From IMG/VR virus record IMGVR_UViG_3300025687_000056, positions 1-55,658 of that record: DNA of 55,658 nt; one strand, 5' to 3'. A program made the position numbers and the translations under genes. Below are positions 14,968 through 24,871 of the stretch, one piece after another. Below the pieces are notes generated by a model. The model did no database searches and was not told the origin of the DNA. It saw only the letters and a program-made list of their open reading frames with translations. The stretch is from a virus. How positions within the stretch are numbered: the first letter of the stretch is position 1; every line of letters starts with the position of its first letter.

Positions 14968-17900
14968 TATTTTTTAGGTCTTCTAATTGAACTTACTGTT
15001 AAACTTTCTAATTTTGTTTTCCATTGGTTGTTAGATACAGTATGGGAAATACCTTTGATTAAGAAATCAATAACTCCACCTTCTAATGCATCTGATGATC
15101 TATAACTATATGGTAATATTTCTTCTGTAATGGAGAATCGTTCATAATTTTTCATCCCTGAAAGGCCATCCATTGTAAGGGATAAATTAAATGGTATAAA
15201 GAAAGGAGCGGGTATTTCTTCTTTTTCAGCTTTTATTCCTACTTCAAATAAAGATACATCTCGGTTAATTGATTTTAATGATTCAATATTTTGAGGATCA
15301 TATTTATTGTTTTCATATATATCTTCAACAAAAGTATTCATTTGATTTATTTTATCACCAAATATAACATTTGGGTCAGTTGTAGTATTATTATTTGATT
15401 TTGCTTTTATACTTTGTGAGTCTAATTTACTAGGAATAATTCTATCTTTTAAACCAGTATTTAATTTAGATAAACCAGTAGCATTTTCACCTACAATATT
15501 ACCTGAGGATTGGGCAGATATAGTAGCCATAGAAGCCATATTAGGAGGTAATTGGACTTGGAAATCAATGTCATTTAAAAAACTACCTTGGGTACTTGGT
15601 TGTAAACCATAAGCTCTAAACCTTCCTATTTCAGGAATAACTGGTTCAGCCTTTTTAACTTCTACTTTATTAAAACTTAAACCAATTCCATTCTCATCAA
15701 CAATTTTTATTTGGTTTGAGTCTCCATCATAGACTGTGTTTAATTTATTTACACCCCCTAAAGTATCAGAAATATACATACAAACACTATTTAAAAAACT
15801 TAATAATGTTACTTTACCATTTGGATCAACGTTTTGGGCTAAAGTATCAGCTACAAAATCAATATTAACCATTATATTCATTAATCGGGCGGCATCTTTT
15901 TCACCTTCAATAAAATAATTTTTTAAGTTAGGTTGATTTGGGTTTGTTCCATTTAGACTAATCCAATTAAAATTTGCTTCAAAATCTTCAATTGTTGTTG
16001 TTTGTTTTTTAGTTTTAGAATCTGTAACTGTATTTGATTTTTTTCCTTTAAATTGTTTAGTATAATTTATAGGTATAATACAAATTTTAGGATCTGAGGA
16101 GATTTGAGAAGGAAAATGTTTTAAAATATTTGCTTCAACATCTGTATCTATAGTTAGATAAGGGTGTCCTTTGGATGCTGTCATTCCTGGGGTAGAACCT
16201 GATATAGGAGTAGTTATTTGGGGGATATCAAATTTTTTACTATCATCATAAATAAGTAAGTTATAAGTCATCCAATCTAACATATAACCAAATCTAACAT
16301 AATATTGAGTAATATCAAATGTTGATCTTCCAGTTGAAGCATCATGGGATACTGCTTGAAAATTTAATTTACAAAAATCAGGATTTTTTATATTGTTTAA
16401 TTGTTCACCTGTAAATTTTTTAAATTCTTCTGTTATTTGTTCTTTAGTAAATCCTTGATCTTTTAAAGTTCTTTCTATAACTTGTTTTTGAATATCATTT
16501 AATTCTATAGTTTCTTTAATTTCACCAGTTGTTTTATTAGCTGAATTTTTAATATATTCAATCCAAAGATATAATTGTCTATTAAAATTACTTTTATCTC
16601 TATATTCTGCAGCAGATTGTGGAAAATTTTCAAATTTTTCTTTTAAAAGAGCTAATTCTTGTTGAGCTTGTTTAAGACGTCTTTGTGCTGCTTGTTTTGT
16701 TGCAGTTGCTCTTGCTAAAGCACCTGCGGCATTTTTGGCTAATTCATTTTTTTGGTTTCCTTCTTCTTTTACTTTATTATATATCTTTAGTAACTCACTT
16801 TTAATTTCAGAATATGAATAATCTAATGGTTTTTTTGTTGTATCCAGGGGAGTTACCCCAGCACTTATTTTTACTCTATTTGATTCTATAGTAAGTAAAC
16901 GAGAGTATTCTGATGCAGTTACAGCTCCTGGTCCTGTTTTTTTACTAAGGGAAACTGGTTTTCCTCCATTAAAAAGATCAATTATAATTTGTGATTCTTT
17001 TGAGTAAAGTCCTGGGTTAAGTGCTTTAAAGATTATACGTCGTATACTAGTTTGAAAATCACTAGATGAAGATTCTATATCAGCAAATAGTTGATTTATT
17101 AGTTTATCTGAGTTGACAAAATCTTTTTTATCAATATATTGAAGAAGTAAAGAATCATTGATTTTAGGTAAAGGATTTTTTAATCCAGCTAAAAGAGAAA
17201 CTTGACCACTACTACCTCCCTTTGACTGAACTAATGCTGAAAGTCCTGCATTAACTGCTCCAAGAGTAATGTTTCTGAAAGCCGAACCTGCAACATTGTC
17301 ATCTATGATGGCCCCTGTTGTATCAAGTTTACCTTGAGAATATATTTTTGTTACAGTTGCTGTAGATAAGGCGGTATCTAAACTTAACTTTCCTACTCTA
17401 GTGATAAAAGTTTCAACAGTGGCTGTTAGTAAATCAGTGCTATCTGATACTTCATCTAAAGCAGCTTGGGCTGAGACAACGGCATTTTCCGCTGCAGTTA
17501 CTTGGCCTTCTATTCGTTCAATTTCAGCTTCAAGTTCTCTTGCTTTTATTTCTTCTTCATTTAATAGATCTGAAGGTTTAGCTCCTGTATTTCCTGCTAC
17601 TGAGGTATTTATTTTAAGGGCTTCAATTACATCTCCTAAACCAACTAAATTTAAAGTAATATTATAAGATCCATCATTATTATATTTCCAAGTAAAGTTT
17701 ACAACTTTACCTAACATAGCGTCATAGTTGTAATAGTCATCTTTTCTTTGTTCTTTAATAGAATCTATAATATCATTTTGGGTTGATTTGTTATCAAAAA
17801 ATTTATTAAACGGTTTGGTATAAAAAGTAGGTCTATTAACTAAATTAGGATCCCATTGGTTATCTCTTATAGTATTATCAATGTAAATATTATGTCCCCA

Positions 17901-18569
17901 TTCTAAAAGCATTGTATAACCAATTCTTAAATATAATAAATCAAATATTTGAAGTTGTTCTACAGAATATACTTTACAATTTACAGTTGCTTTAGCTAAA
18001 GCACCTCTGTTATAATAAGAAATATTGGCATCTAAAATACCAGGCATTGGTCTATAACCTTGTTCTCCTAATCCACCCCAACCATAAACTGAAGTTGATG
18101 ATAGGTCAATGTTTTCAGTTCCATATCCTTTTGGGCTGTTATCTCCTTCACCTACCCCATATTTTTGAGCAAATGTTTTATCATCGGTGTTAACAGAGAC
18201 TGTTCCACCAAATAAAACACATTCTTCTGCTAAAGATTTTCCTTGTAAAAAAGTTGGAAGATTTCTATCTTGGAGTGGTTTTGTAGATTCTTCTGTTAAA
18301 AAATCTTGTGGTGTAGATGTTTCTTGATCAAAAATACTTAGAGTTGGAGGTGTTTGAAGACCAAAAAGATTAGAAGTTTGATTAGAGAGTAAATTATTTG
18401 ATTCTATATTAATAGAAGAAGCTAATCTAACAAACGCTGTTTTGTTATTTTGATAAAGTAAATGTTTATCTAATTTTGGGTTTACACCCATAAATGTTTG
18501 TCTTGCTTCAATTTGTTTTATAACCTCAACATCAAAGGATTCACCTGTAATATTTCCTCTTTTACCCAT
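14967..18569 (-). CDS. large baseplate hub-region protein with coiled-coil insertions
   Basis: The 1200-residue product has a conserved-looking region at about 185-330 (ANISYYNRGALAKATVNCKV, then YLRIGYTMLLEWGHNIYID). It ends with FLIKGISHTVSNNQWKTKLE and SLTVSSIRRPKK, the kind of ending seen in gp27/late-control-D hub proteins, which describe a rotation and surface beta-barrel. Two predicted coiled coils interrupt it, near 335-380 and 600-650. It lies immediately after the LysM-like gp53-type gene in transcription order. A hub role, joining tube and baseplate at the threefold/sixfold transition, is my best inference. No lysozyme motif was seen, and the start (MGKRGNITG) is directly after the upstream stop. 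Confidence 0.5.
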   Translation of the reverse strand: MGKRGNITGESFDVEVIKQIEARQTFMGVNPKLDKHLLYQNNKTAFVRLASSINIESNNLLSNQTSNLFGLQTPPTLSIFDQETSTPQDFLTEESTKPLQDRNLPTFLQGKSLAEECVLFGGTVSVNTDDKTFAQKYGVGEGDNSPKGYGTENIDLSSTSVYGWGGLGEQGYRPMPGILDANISYYNRGALAKATVNCKVYSVEQLQIFDLLYLRIGYTMLLEWGHNIYIDNTIRDNQWDPNLVNRPTFYTKPFNKFFDNKSTQNDIIDSIKEQRKDDYYNYDAMLGKVVNFTWKYNNDGSYNITLNLVGLGDVIEALKINTSVAGNTGAKPSDLLNEEEIKARELEAEIERIEGQVTAAENAVVSAQAALDEVSDSTDLLTATVETFITRVGKLSLDTALSTATVTKIYSQGKLDTTGAIIDDNVAGSAFRNITLGAVNAGLSALVQSKGGSSGQVSLLAGLKNPLPKINDSLLLQYIDKKDFVNSDKLINQLFADIESSSSDFQTSIRRIIFKALNPGLYSKESQIIIDLFNGGKPVSLSKKTGPGAVTASEYSRLLTIESNRVKISAGVTPLDTTKKPLDYSYSEIKSELLKIYNKVKEEGNQKNELAKNAAGALARATATKQAAQRRLKQAQQELALLKEKFENFPQSAAEYRDKSNFNRQLYLWIEYIKNSANKTTGEIKETIELNDIQKQVIERTLKDQGFTKEQITEEFKKFTGEQLNNIKNPDFCKLNFQAVSHDASTGRSTFDITQYYVRFGYMLDWMTYNLLIYDDSKKFDIPQITTPISGSTPGMTASKGHPYLTIDTDVEANILKHFPSQISSDPKICIIPINYTKQFKGKKSNTVTDSKTKKQTTTIEDFEANFNWISLNGTNPNQPNLKNYFIEGEKDAARLMNIMVNIDFVADTLAQNVDPNGKVTLLSFLNSVCMYISDTLGGVNKLNTVYDGDSNQIKIVDENGIGLSFNKVEVKKAEPVIPEIGRFRAYGLQPSTQGSFLNDIDFQVQLPPNMASMATISAQSSGNIVGENATGLSKLNTGLKDRIIPSKLDSQSIKAKSNNNTTTDPNVIFGDKINQMNTFVEDIYENNKYDPQNIESLKSINRDVSLFEVGIKAEKEEIPAPFFIPFNLSLTMDGLSGMKNYERFSITEEILPYSYRSSDALEGGVIDFLIKGISHTVSNNQWKTKLESLTVSSIRRPKK

Positions 18570-18573
18570 TTTT

Positions 18574-18897
18574 TTAGACTGTATTTAATTGATTGTACAA
18601 AGCTTTTATTTGCGAAACGTTTGAAGGTATTCTAATTTCTGTTCCTTCATTTATAAATAACGATGAAAATCCTATTTTATCCGGATTAGCACAAGCTATT
18701 ATCCAATACAAACTTGAATCTCCATAAAATTGTTGGGCTAACAAATCTAATCTATCACCTAAAGTTGTTATAGCATATGTATCATTTACTGATAATGGTA
18801 TTTCTGGGTATTTAACTGTTTGATAAATAGCTGTAGGGAACTTATTTGGAGTTCCTTGACTAGATTTTAACGGTATTGAATTGTATCTGTTAGCCAT
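18574..18897 (-). CDS. LysM-like baseplate wedge protein (gp53-like)
   Basis: The 107-residue product contains the LysM-type pattern YAITTLGDRLDLLAQQFYGD, then WIIACANPDKI and INEGTEIRIPS. T4 gp53 and the small tail proteins of contractile systems carry such a LysM-like fold, which clamps baseplate wedges together and does not digest cell wall. Size and position, between the tube-cap protein and the hub gene, agree. Four nt separate it from the next gene. Confidence 0.7.
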   Translation of the reverse strand: MANRYNSIPLKSSQGTPNKFPTAIYQTVKYPEIPLSVNDTYAITTLGDRLDLLAQQFYGDSSLYWIIACANPDKIGFSSLFINEGTEIRIPSNVSQIKALYNQLNTV

Positions 18898-18912
18898 TAG
18901 TTACATAGATTA

Positions 18913-20355
18913 TTATAGAGGAGTTGCTCCTCCAGTTAGGTCTTGATTTTGTGTAATAGGTGTTTGAGGATTAGGTTTTTCTTTTATTTTTATAACACCC
19001 CCACCGTATCCTCCACCATTGTTTGTATCACTGTTTAATTTACCATAATTTATAAAAGGAGCATCTACAAATCCACCATTTCCTGTAGTAATATAATCAG
19101 GATTAACTGTTTTAGGTATAAAAGAATGTATAGGTTTAAAGTTAAATCCTGATATTTCAATTAATTTAGGCATAACCCATCCTCCTGTATTATTGTTAGA
19201 TTTATTATCTTCAGAACCAATATCCCAACCAGCATCATTATTAATAGTATAATTTAAAGAAGTTAATACTCCAGGAACATCTTTTAAATAATCTCCAATA
19301 GTTAATTTTATTAAATTACCTCTCATAAACCCACCATTTGAATAATCAGGGGCCATTATTGATGCTAAATAATTTAATTTTGAATATACAGATCGTTGTT
19401 CAAAAGCTGATAATACAGGTACTTTAAATGTGAATGAAATATCTCTAGAAAAACCATTATAGAAGTAAAAATTTTCTCCTCTACCCATATATTTTTGAGT
19501 ACCCCAATCAGCACCAAAACTATCAGCTAAACCTTCTATATATGATCTAAAATGAATGTAAGTATTATTTCCACTACCATCATTGTTAATAACAGTTATA
19601 TAAAAAGGAACTGTATCTGCTTTTACTAAATCAGATTTTGCTGTTAAGTCTCTGTATAAAGCAGCAGTTGTTATTTTATCAACTCTATCCTTTATGTTTT
19701 GTTCATTACCAAAATCTTTTGGTTTTTGTAAATATGTTTTACCTTCACCATATTGACTTCTAGTTTCTCTAGGAATTAATAAATTAGGTTGACCATATAA
19801 ATAACCAGCACCTTGGTTTACTCCTGAAGGACCACCATTAGATAAAATAACATTTGCTAAATGAAGACCTGTTGGGGCTAAAGTTGTGTTAACTAAAGGT
19901 GAAGTTGGATTATATGTTACTTTCCATTTTGTTTGATCAGGACCATATAATTGTATTTGTTCAGCTACATATAAACCAAACTGTTTAGCTAAAAAAACTA
20001 TTCCATTTTCTGAAGAAAGAAAACGGGTCATTCTATTAATATCTCTAGGGACAGCTGTTTTAAGAGCTGTTCCTCCTCTAACAAGTTGGTCAAGACCTAA
20101 TCCAGGAATATCTTGGGCTGGAAAAGCAGGAATTGGGTTTTTAACCCAATCTTGTTTGTTAAATTTATTTAAAAAAGGACTATTACCTCCTCCAGGTGAA
20201 TCACCACTATATTTTAAGTTTTTAAAATTATTACCTGCTCCTCCAGTAGGATATCCTTTTTCAGTATATGGCTGATAAGTATCAGTTACACCTTTTCGTG
20301 AATTATAGGTGTACTTAAAATCTTGAGGATTAGTTAATAAATTTTTTAAACTCAT
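18913..20355 (-). CDS. tail-tube/baseplate junction protein (gp48/gp54-like)
   Basis: The 480-residue product has a flexible Gly/Asn-rich start. A tube-fold segment follows: FRSYIEGLADSFGADW, KYMGRGENFYFYNGFSRDIS and FTFKVPVLSAFEQRSVYSKL. It continues LTIGDYLKDVPGVLTSLNYT. The order (membrane-like strand pair, GR-aromatic loop, FxF strand, long helix, pre-final LTIGD strand) is shared by gp48, gp54 and related caps that nucleate tube polymerisation on the baseplate. The C-terminal 80 residues are low-complexity. Its location between tape measure and gp53-like genes is the T4 order (29-48-54). Which of gp48 or gp54 it equals cannot be told by eye. Confidence 0.6.
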   Translation of the reverse strand: MSLKNLLTNPQDFKYTYNSRKGVTDTYQPYTEKGYPTGGAGNNFKNLKYSGDSPGGGNSPFLNKFNKQDWVKNPIPAFPAQDIPGLGLDQLVRGGTALKTAVPRDINRMTRFLSSENGIVFLAKQFGLYVAEQIQLYGPDQTKWKVTYNPTSPLVNTTLAPTGLHLANVILSNGGPSGVNQGAGYLYGQPNLLIPRETRSQYGEGKTYLQKPKDFGNEQNIKDRVDKITTAALYRDLTAKSDLVKADTVPFYITVINNDGSGNNTYIHFRSYIEGLADSFGADWGTQKYMGRGENFYFYNGFSRDISFTFKVPVLSAFEQRSVYSKLNYLASIMAPDYSNGGFMRGNLIKLTIGDYLKDVPGVLTSLNYTINNDAGWDIGSEDNKSNNNTGGWVMPKLIEISGFNFKPIHSFIPKTVNPDYITTGNGGFVDAPFINYGKLNSDTNNGGGYGGGVIKIKEKPNPQTPITQNQDLTGGATPL

Positions 20356-20358
20356 TTA

Positions 20359-20604
20359 TTAATCTTTAACTGTGTATTTTTGAGGTGATTTACCAGCAAT
20401 AGCATCATCTCTATTTAATTGAGAAGTTGAAGCATTTGGATTATCTAATTTTGAAACTTGACTATAAGTACTAGGTTGTCTACTATCAATATCTAATATA
20501 GAAGCACCAGCGTTTACATTATCTAATCTAGAAACCTGGCTATACTTTTGAGGGTCTTTATTAATTGTTAAGTTTGATGTTTTAAAGCTATCTAAAAGTG
20601 CCAT
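20359..20604 (-). CDS. small tail protein with tandem YSQVSxLDN repeats
   Basis: The 81-residue product holds two near-copies of one unit: YSQVSRLDNVNAGAS and YSQVSKLDNPNASTS. QKYS also recurs as QKYT at the end. It is hydrophilic, with no membrane segment. The gene stands between the tape measure and the tube-cap gene, 4 nt before the latter, and is preceded by a late-type element. A peptide linker or clamp on the tail tube is possible. No family is recognised. Confidence 0.55.
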   Translation of the reverse strand: MALLDSFKTSNLTINKDPQKYSQVSRLDNVNAGASILDIDSRQPSTYSQVSKLDNPNASTSQLNRDDAIAGKSPQKYTVKD

Positions 20605-20615
20605 AATTTATTTTT

Positions 20616-20626
20616 ATTATAAATAT
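20616..20626 (-). promoter_or_regulatory. late-type element ATATTTATAAT
   Basis: Perfect copy, 11 nt before the ATG of the 81-aa repeat protein. Confidence 0.55.
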
Positions 20627-20629
20627 TGA

Positions 20630-23600
20630 TTATCCCATTTTGTATCCACCTATTACTAAGCTTTCACCTACTTTTCTACTATCCATATAAACATTTCCTC
20701 CTTGTTTAACTGCAGCTATTAATTCATCCATTTTAGCATAAAATTCTCTTAATGGAATTACAGCTTCAGGTCCTGCTTCACCTACTAATGCTTTTGTTGG
20801 TTTGTTAACAATACCTCCAGCGGCCATTTCCATATCATAACCGCCGCCCATGTCACCACCCATATCATTATCATTTCTGTCTCTAACAGCTCCTACTAAT
20901 CCTGTTGGGTCTATAGCTTCTAAAGCGCCACCTAGACCTTCTCCTGATGCTAAAGCAGTGCCTGCTGATAATGCTAATCCAGCAACCATACCTATTGGAC
21001 CTAACATACCTAACATGCCTCCCATTCCTCCTCCTCCTTTTCCAATTCTTCTAACAGCATTATTTAGATTTCTAAATAAACCACTCATTTTAGTTTTTAA
21101 ACTTCTAAACATACCTTTCATACTTCTGTTTAAGTCTCTAAACATCTTTTTAGAATCTCGTCCTAATTTTTTAACATTTCTACTTAAACCAGAAGTTATT
21201 CTTCTAAGTCTACTTGATTGTTGTCTATTTGATCTACTAATATCGCGACTAGCTTTTTGCATAGTTCGTTTAGTATCTCTAGCATTTTTATCAGTTTGTC
21301 TTTTTATATCACGAGATGCTTTTTTAGTTAAATTAGATTGTTCTTTAGAGTTTTTATTGGCTTGTTTTTTAAGACTATTAGTTTGTTCTTTAGATTCTTC
21401 TTTTTGTGCTTCTGAAGCCTCTTTAACAGCGTCTACAGCTTCTTTAGAAGGATCTTTAGCAAATCTGCCTTTTTCATCTCTAAATTGACCATTTTTATCT
21501 TGTTGTGGACCTTTTAATGAGTCAGGAATATTTTTGCTAAGACTTTCTGGTAGGTTTTCAACAATTGTATAGGAAGGGTTAGATTTATCACCAATTTGTT
21601 TCTTTTTCCATCCTAGTCCTTCAAACATTTTTCTTCCTAAAAATGTTCCTACATTTCCAAGTATAGTACCTGCTGCTCTTATAGCACCTCCAGCTACTTT
21701 ACCTCCAAATAAGTATCCTAAAGTTGAAATAATAGGATTATTCTTAACAAATTCTCCAATCTTATCTAACATACCAGTAACACGCTTAGCCAGTTTTTCA
21801 GCATTATCAGGCATGTCATTAATAAACTTTTTTACTTCAGGATCTGTTAATAATTTTTGTAATTTTTCACCAAACCAGTCTGCAAATACTTTTTTAACTC
21901 TAATGGCTGCTTCTCTAATCTTTTGAACTAAAGGATCTAAAGCTTTAAAATAACCTAAAGAAGCGGCTTGTTTAGCTCTTTCAATTTCTTCTTCTCTTTC
22001 AGCTAAACTAACTCCTGATTTCATTGCTGCTAATCCGTCTTCTTGTTCATCAACCAAATTACCATTTAATGCTAGGTTGGATTTTTGGTCAGATAACATT
22101 TTAGCTAAATCCTGTCTACTTAAACCAACAGCTTTAGCATATGCTTCCTGTTGAACAACATTCATTTTATTAAACTCTTCAATAGAGCCAGCATTTTTAG
22201 CTATTTCTTCTTGTAATGTAGCTACATCACCATTTAAAGCAGCTTCTCTAGCTTTTTCAAGGTTTAATTCTTTACCTGTTAAGAGTTCAGCTTCCATTTC
22301 AGCAGCTAAACTGTCTTCAATATTTAATAAACTATTTGCTATATCTTCAGCTTTAGCTAATTCTAAACCATATTTTTTAGCGTCTGCTACAATTTTAACT
22401 AATTCTCCTTCTTGGCCTTTAAATCTTAACTTAATTACATCTGAAGTTTTGGCTACATCTCCTAATAATACTTTTTGACTAACTGCTAATTTATTATTTT
22501 TAATAGCAGATAAAGCAGCATCAGCCATATGTTCTGCTACTACTCCTGAATCGTCTCCAGATAATTTAGCAAATTTATGAATATCAGCTAAGTTTTCTGC
22601 GGACATTCCAGCGAATGTATTTAATCCAATAAAGGTTTTTAATGTTTTTTGGCTTAACTTTTCAGTACCACCCATAGCACCATACAAAGCTTCAGCTGAT
22701 TGTACTGAGGCGGCTTGAGTTGGTCCCATTCCTCTTACAGCACCCGCTAGTTTAGAAGCAGCCCCTTGAGCTAAACCTAAACTCCTAGCTAATGAAACAT
22801 TTTCTCCAGATATTTTTTTAGCAGCTTCTAATCCTTCTTGATAACCTTTTTTAAGATGTCCAAATAATTTTTGAACACCGCTGATGAAAAAACCTATCAT
22901 TGCTAAAGGACTAAAAACAGTTGAAATTACTGATCCTAAAGATTTAAAACCAATAGCTGCTCTTTTAAGAAGGCCAGGAAATCCTTTTAATGGTTTAGTA
23001 CCACCTTCTGTCATTTCGTAACGAAATCTTTTCATTTCGGTACTTAAATCCTTAAGTTTGAGATATTTTGATATACCACCAGCACCAATTTTATTTAAGG
23101 CACTATCAATTTTATCAAAAGTTTCAGCAGTTGTAGAAGTAAGAGCTTTTTGGGTTTCAAGAGATTCATTTAAATACTCATTATTAGCTTCTAAAGTTTT
23201 GCTTGTTTGTTGTAATAAAGAATAATTTTGTTCTTCAATACTAAGACTTTCTTTTTCAGCAATTAAAGCGTTGCTTTGTTCAAAATATTGTCGGGCTAAT
23301 TCATCTGCTTTTTCTTTAGCACCTTTAACTCCTAATGTTTCTTGTTCTCTTAATTTAGATAATAATTCTTTTGATTTATCTAAACCTTTCTCTTGTTCTT
23401 TAATGTTTTTAAGTCTTTCAGTTCCTTCTTTACCTATTTCTTTTTCAAGAGTAATTTTTTGTCTAGCTATTTCATTTATTAATTTATCATTTTTAGCTAA
23501 GTCTTTTTGGATGTCATTAATAGAGTTATATTGTGATGCTAATGATTGTGTTAATTTAGTAGCTTTTTTAACTGATTCTACTGCTAAATTATTTTGGGTA

Positions 23601-23776
23601 TAGTTTTCTTTATTAGCTTTATTTAAAAAAGTTATTTTGTCCTTAATTTGACCAACAAGATTTAGCTGTTCAGCTAATAATCTATTAGACTCCTCTAAGT
23701 TTTTTTTCCTTATAGCTTCAACTTTATCATCCTTAGGAGGAGTTTGGGATTTATCTTTACCTGTTTGTTTAGCCAT
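20630..23776 (-). CDS. tail tape measure protein
   Basis: The 1048-residue product is mostly helical, with long coiled coils from about 15 to 230. A hydrophobic stretch lies near 285-300 (VISTVFSPLAMIGFFISGV), a strongly basic Arg/Lys-rich region near 800-920, and a Gly/Met/Ala-rich hydrophobic patch (GGGMGGMLGMLGPIGMV). The C-terminal LVGEAGPEAVIPLREF is a hallmark of tape measure proteins of many phages. It sets tail length and occupies the tube lumen before DNA ejection. It follows the gp26-type assembly genes, as expected for a tape measure. It is longer than T4 gp29 (590 residues), which suggests a longer tail. Confidence 0.85.
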   Translation of the reverse strand: MAKQTGKDKSQTPPKDDKVEAIRKKNLEESNRLLAEQLNLVGQIKDKITFLNKANKENYTQNNLAVESVKKATKLTQSLASQYNSINDIQKDLAKNDKLINEIARQKITLEKEIGKEGTERLKNIKEQEKGLDKSKELLSKLREQETLGVKGAKEKADELARQYFEQSNALIAEKESLSIEEQNYSLLQQTSKTLEANNEYLNESLETQKALTSTTAETFDKIDSALNKIGAGGISKYLKLKDLSTEMKRFRYEMTEGGTKPLKGFPGLLKRAAIGFKSLGSVISTVFSPLAMIGFFISGVQKLFGHLKKGYQEGLEAAKKISGENVSLARSLGLAQGAASKLAGAVRGMGPTQAASVQSAEALYGAMGGTEKLSQKTLKTFIGLNTFAGMSAENLADIHKFAKLSGDDSGVVAEHMADAALSAIKNNKLAVSQKVLLGDVAKTSDVIKLRFKGQEGELVKIVADAKKYGLELAKAEDIANSLLNIEDSLAAEMEAELLTGKELNLEKAREAALNGDVATLQEEIAKNAGSIEEFNKMNVVQQEAYAKAVGLSRQDLAKMLSDQKSNLALNGNLVDEQEDGLAAMKSGVSLAEREEEIERAKQAASLGYFKALDPLVQKIREAAIRVKKVFADWFGEKLQKLLTDPEVKKFINDMPDNAEKLAKRVTGMLDKIGEFVKNNPIISTLGYLFGGKVAGGAIRAAGTILGNVGTFLGRKMFEGLGWKKKQIGDKSNPSYTIVENLPESLSKNIPDSLKGPQQDKNGQFRDEKGRFAKDPSKEAVDAVKEASEAQKEESKEQTNSLKKQANKNSKEQSNLTKKASRDIKRQTDKNARDTKRTMQKASRDISRSNRQQSSRLRRITSGLSRNVKKLGRDSKKMFRDLNRSMKGMFRSLKTKMSGLFRNLNNAVRRIGKGGGGMGGMLGMLGPIGMVAGLALSAGTALASGEGLGGALEAIDPTGLVGAVRDRNDNDMGGDMGGGYDMEMAAGGIVNKPTKALVGEAGPEAVIPLREFYAKMDELIAAVKQGGNVYMDSRKVGESLVIGGYKMG

Positions 23777-23794
23777 CTTACAATTAAGTTATAT

Positions 23795-23805
23795 GTTATA
23801 AATAT
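23795..23805 (-). promoter_or_regulatory. late-type element ATATTTATAAC
   Basis: One mismatch at the last base; 18 nt before the tape measure ATG. Confidence 0.5.
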
Positions 23806-23823
23806 TTAAACATATAGCTTTTA

Positions 23824-24123
23824 TTATTTTCTTACATTCTGTCTGTAAGTTTGGGCAGCTGCTAATGGATTATTAAAATCAATTTCTGTTGAAGAAGAAT
23901 CTCCCCCTGATGAATTTGATTTATTTTCTTCATCATAATGGTCAAGCATTAATTTAAAAGTAAATTTTCTTAACCAGATAGGCATGTTATAGACAGTATG
24001 CCAGTCATAACCACCTTTACCATGAAATACTATTTCATGTATTTGTTTAAATAAATAAAGTCTATAGTCCGAAGTCAGGCCAAAAAAAGTTGAGATTAAT
24101 TGGTATACGAACGTCCTCCTCAA
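23824..24123 (-). CDS. downstream frame of the gp26-type gene, candidate frameshift product
   Basis: This open frame overlaps the last 62 nt of the gp26-like gene. It has no ATG or GTG in the overlap; the only start-like codon after the preceding TGA is TTG at 24123-24121, without a leader of the local type. The part after the overlap (GLTSDYRLYLFKQIHEIVFH, then YNMPIWLRKFTFKLMLDHYDEE) looks like real protein. It most likely continues the gp26-like protein after a +1 (or -2) shift on the seven-T run at 24088-24082, adding about 85 residues. It lies directly before the tape measure gene, the place of frameshifted tail assembly chaperones in other phages and of gp51 in T4. Confidence 0.6.
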   Translation of the reverse strand: MRRTFVYQLISTFFGLTSDYRLYLFKQIHEIVFHGKGGYDWHTVYNMPIWLRKFTFKLMLDHYDEENKSNSSGGDSSSTEIDFNNPLAAAQTYRQNVRK

Positions 24124-24841
24124 CGCCGTCCTCTGTAGTATGAGTAAAAGTCATATTAATATCTGGCTGGATACTTTTAATATATTCTCTTAAGGCTCTA
24201 GAGTCAGCAGCTAACATATAATTATCTACAAAATCACGAATTGTTTTTCTATCATCATCTCCATTAATAGATAAGATCATATGTTTTAATCTTGTAGTTG
24301 TTTCTGGAGAAGCATTTTTATTAATTTTTTGGATACCTTTAATTTCTCCTTCAATAATTTTTTCATCTTTACCATTTAATAATTTAAATGTAATTTCATT
24401 TTTAGATTTTGGTAAAGTAAATTTGAAAGAGTTAACACCTGGTTCATCGATAAGATCTTCTCTTAATTCAATATTATCTAATTCACCTAACTCAACATTA
24501 TATTCATTTCCTTCATAGGTAAAACTATAATCAGAACCATAACCTAATACACGAGCAGCTACCATTATAGCATTTTTATCACCTACTAATAACTCATCAT
24601 AATCACATTTTGTAAGAATTAATGATTGAAGTAATTTGTCAACTACAATACCTTTTGAAATGTAATTTTGGTTAGTTAAAATGTCTTCTTCTTTAGCAGT
24701 CATGTACTTCATTTCAATAGTTCCTGAATGAAGTGGGCTTGATTTAGGATACAATAATCCTTTTGAAGGTAATTCTACGTGCTCGGAAGGGAATTTAAAT
24801 TTTGATGTTTCTTGAACAACTTGAGTTTCGTTATTTTCCAT
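24062..24841 (-). CDS. baseplate hub assembly protein, gp26 family
   Basis: The 259-residue product has the N-terminal pattern of the T4 gp26-type family: EHVELPSKGLLYP, then GTIEMKYMTAKEEDILTNQN, LLQSLI and DYDELLVGDKNAIMVAARVLGYG. In T4 gp26 helps assemble the central hub and is not abundant in mature virions. Here it stands between the tail tube and tape measure genes, the position of tail assembly chaperones in other tailed phages. The C-terminus ends FFWPDFGL just after a T7 run, where a second frame takes over. The upstream hairpin terminator at 24896-24919 and a late-type element separate it from the tube gene. Confidence 0.75.
   Translation of the reverse strand: MENNETQVVQETSKFKFPSEHVELPSKGLLYPKSSPLHSGTIEMKYMTAKEEDILTNQNYISKGIVVDKLLQSLILTKCDYDELLVGDKNAIMVAARVLGYGSDYSFTYEGNEYNVELGELDNIELREDLIDEPGVNSFKFTLPKSKNEITFKLLNGKDEKIIEGEIKGIQKINKNASPETTTRLKHMILSINGDDDRKTIRDFVDNYMLAADSRALREYIKSIQPDINMTFTHTTEDGVEEDVRIPINLNFFWPDFGL
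24082..24088 (-). promoter_or_regulatory. candidate frameshift site (T7 run)
   Basis: On the minus strand the message reads AAC TTT TTT TGG in the gp26 frame and ACT TTT TTT GGC in the downstream frame. Seven T's allow a +1 or -2 slip, by the ribosome or by RNA polymerase. The stop of the first frame follows 18 nt later (24064-24062). Confidence 0.45.
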
Positions 24842-24871
24842 AATCTATTTTTGTTATAACTTTTTATATCA

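Noticed and set aside
20850-21488. A 212-codon plus-strand frame within the tape measure gene
   Set aside because: Antisense of the Arg/Lys-rich region, with no plus-strand promoter, leader or neighbour. The tape measure frame has clear family hallmarks.
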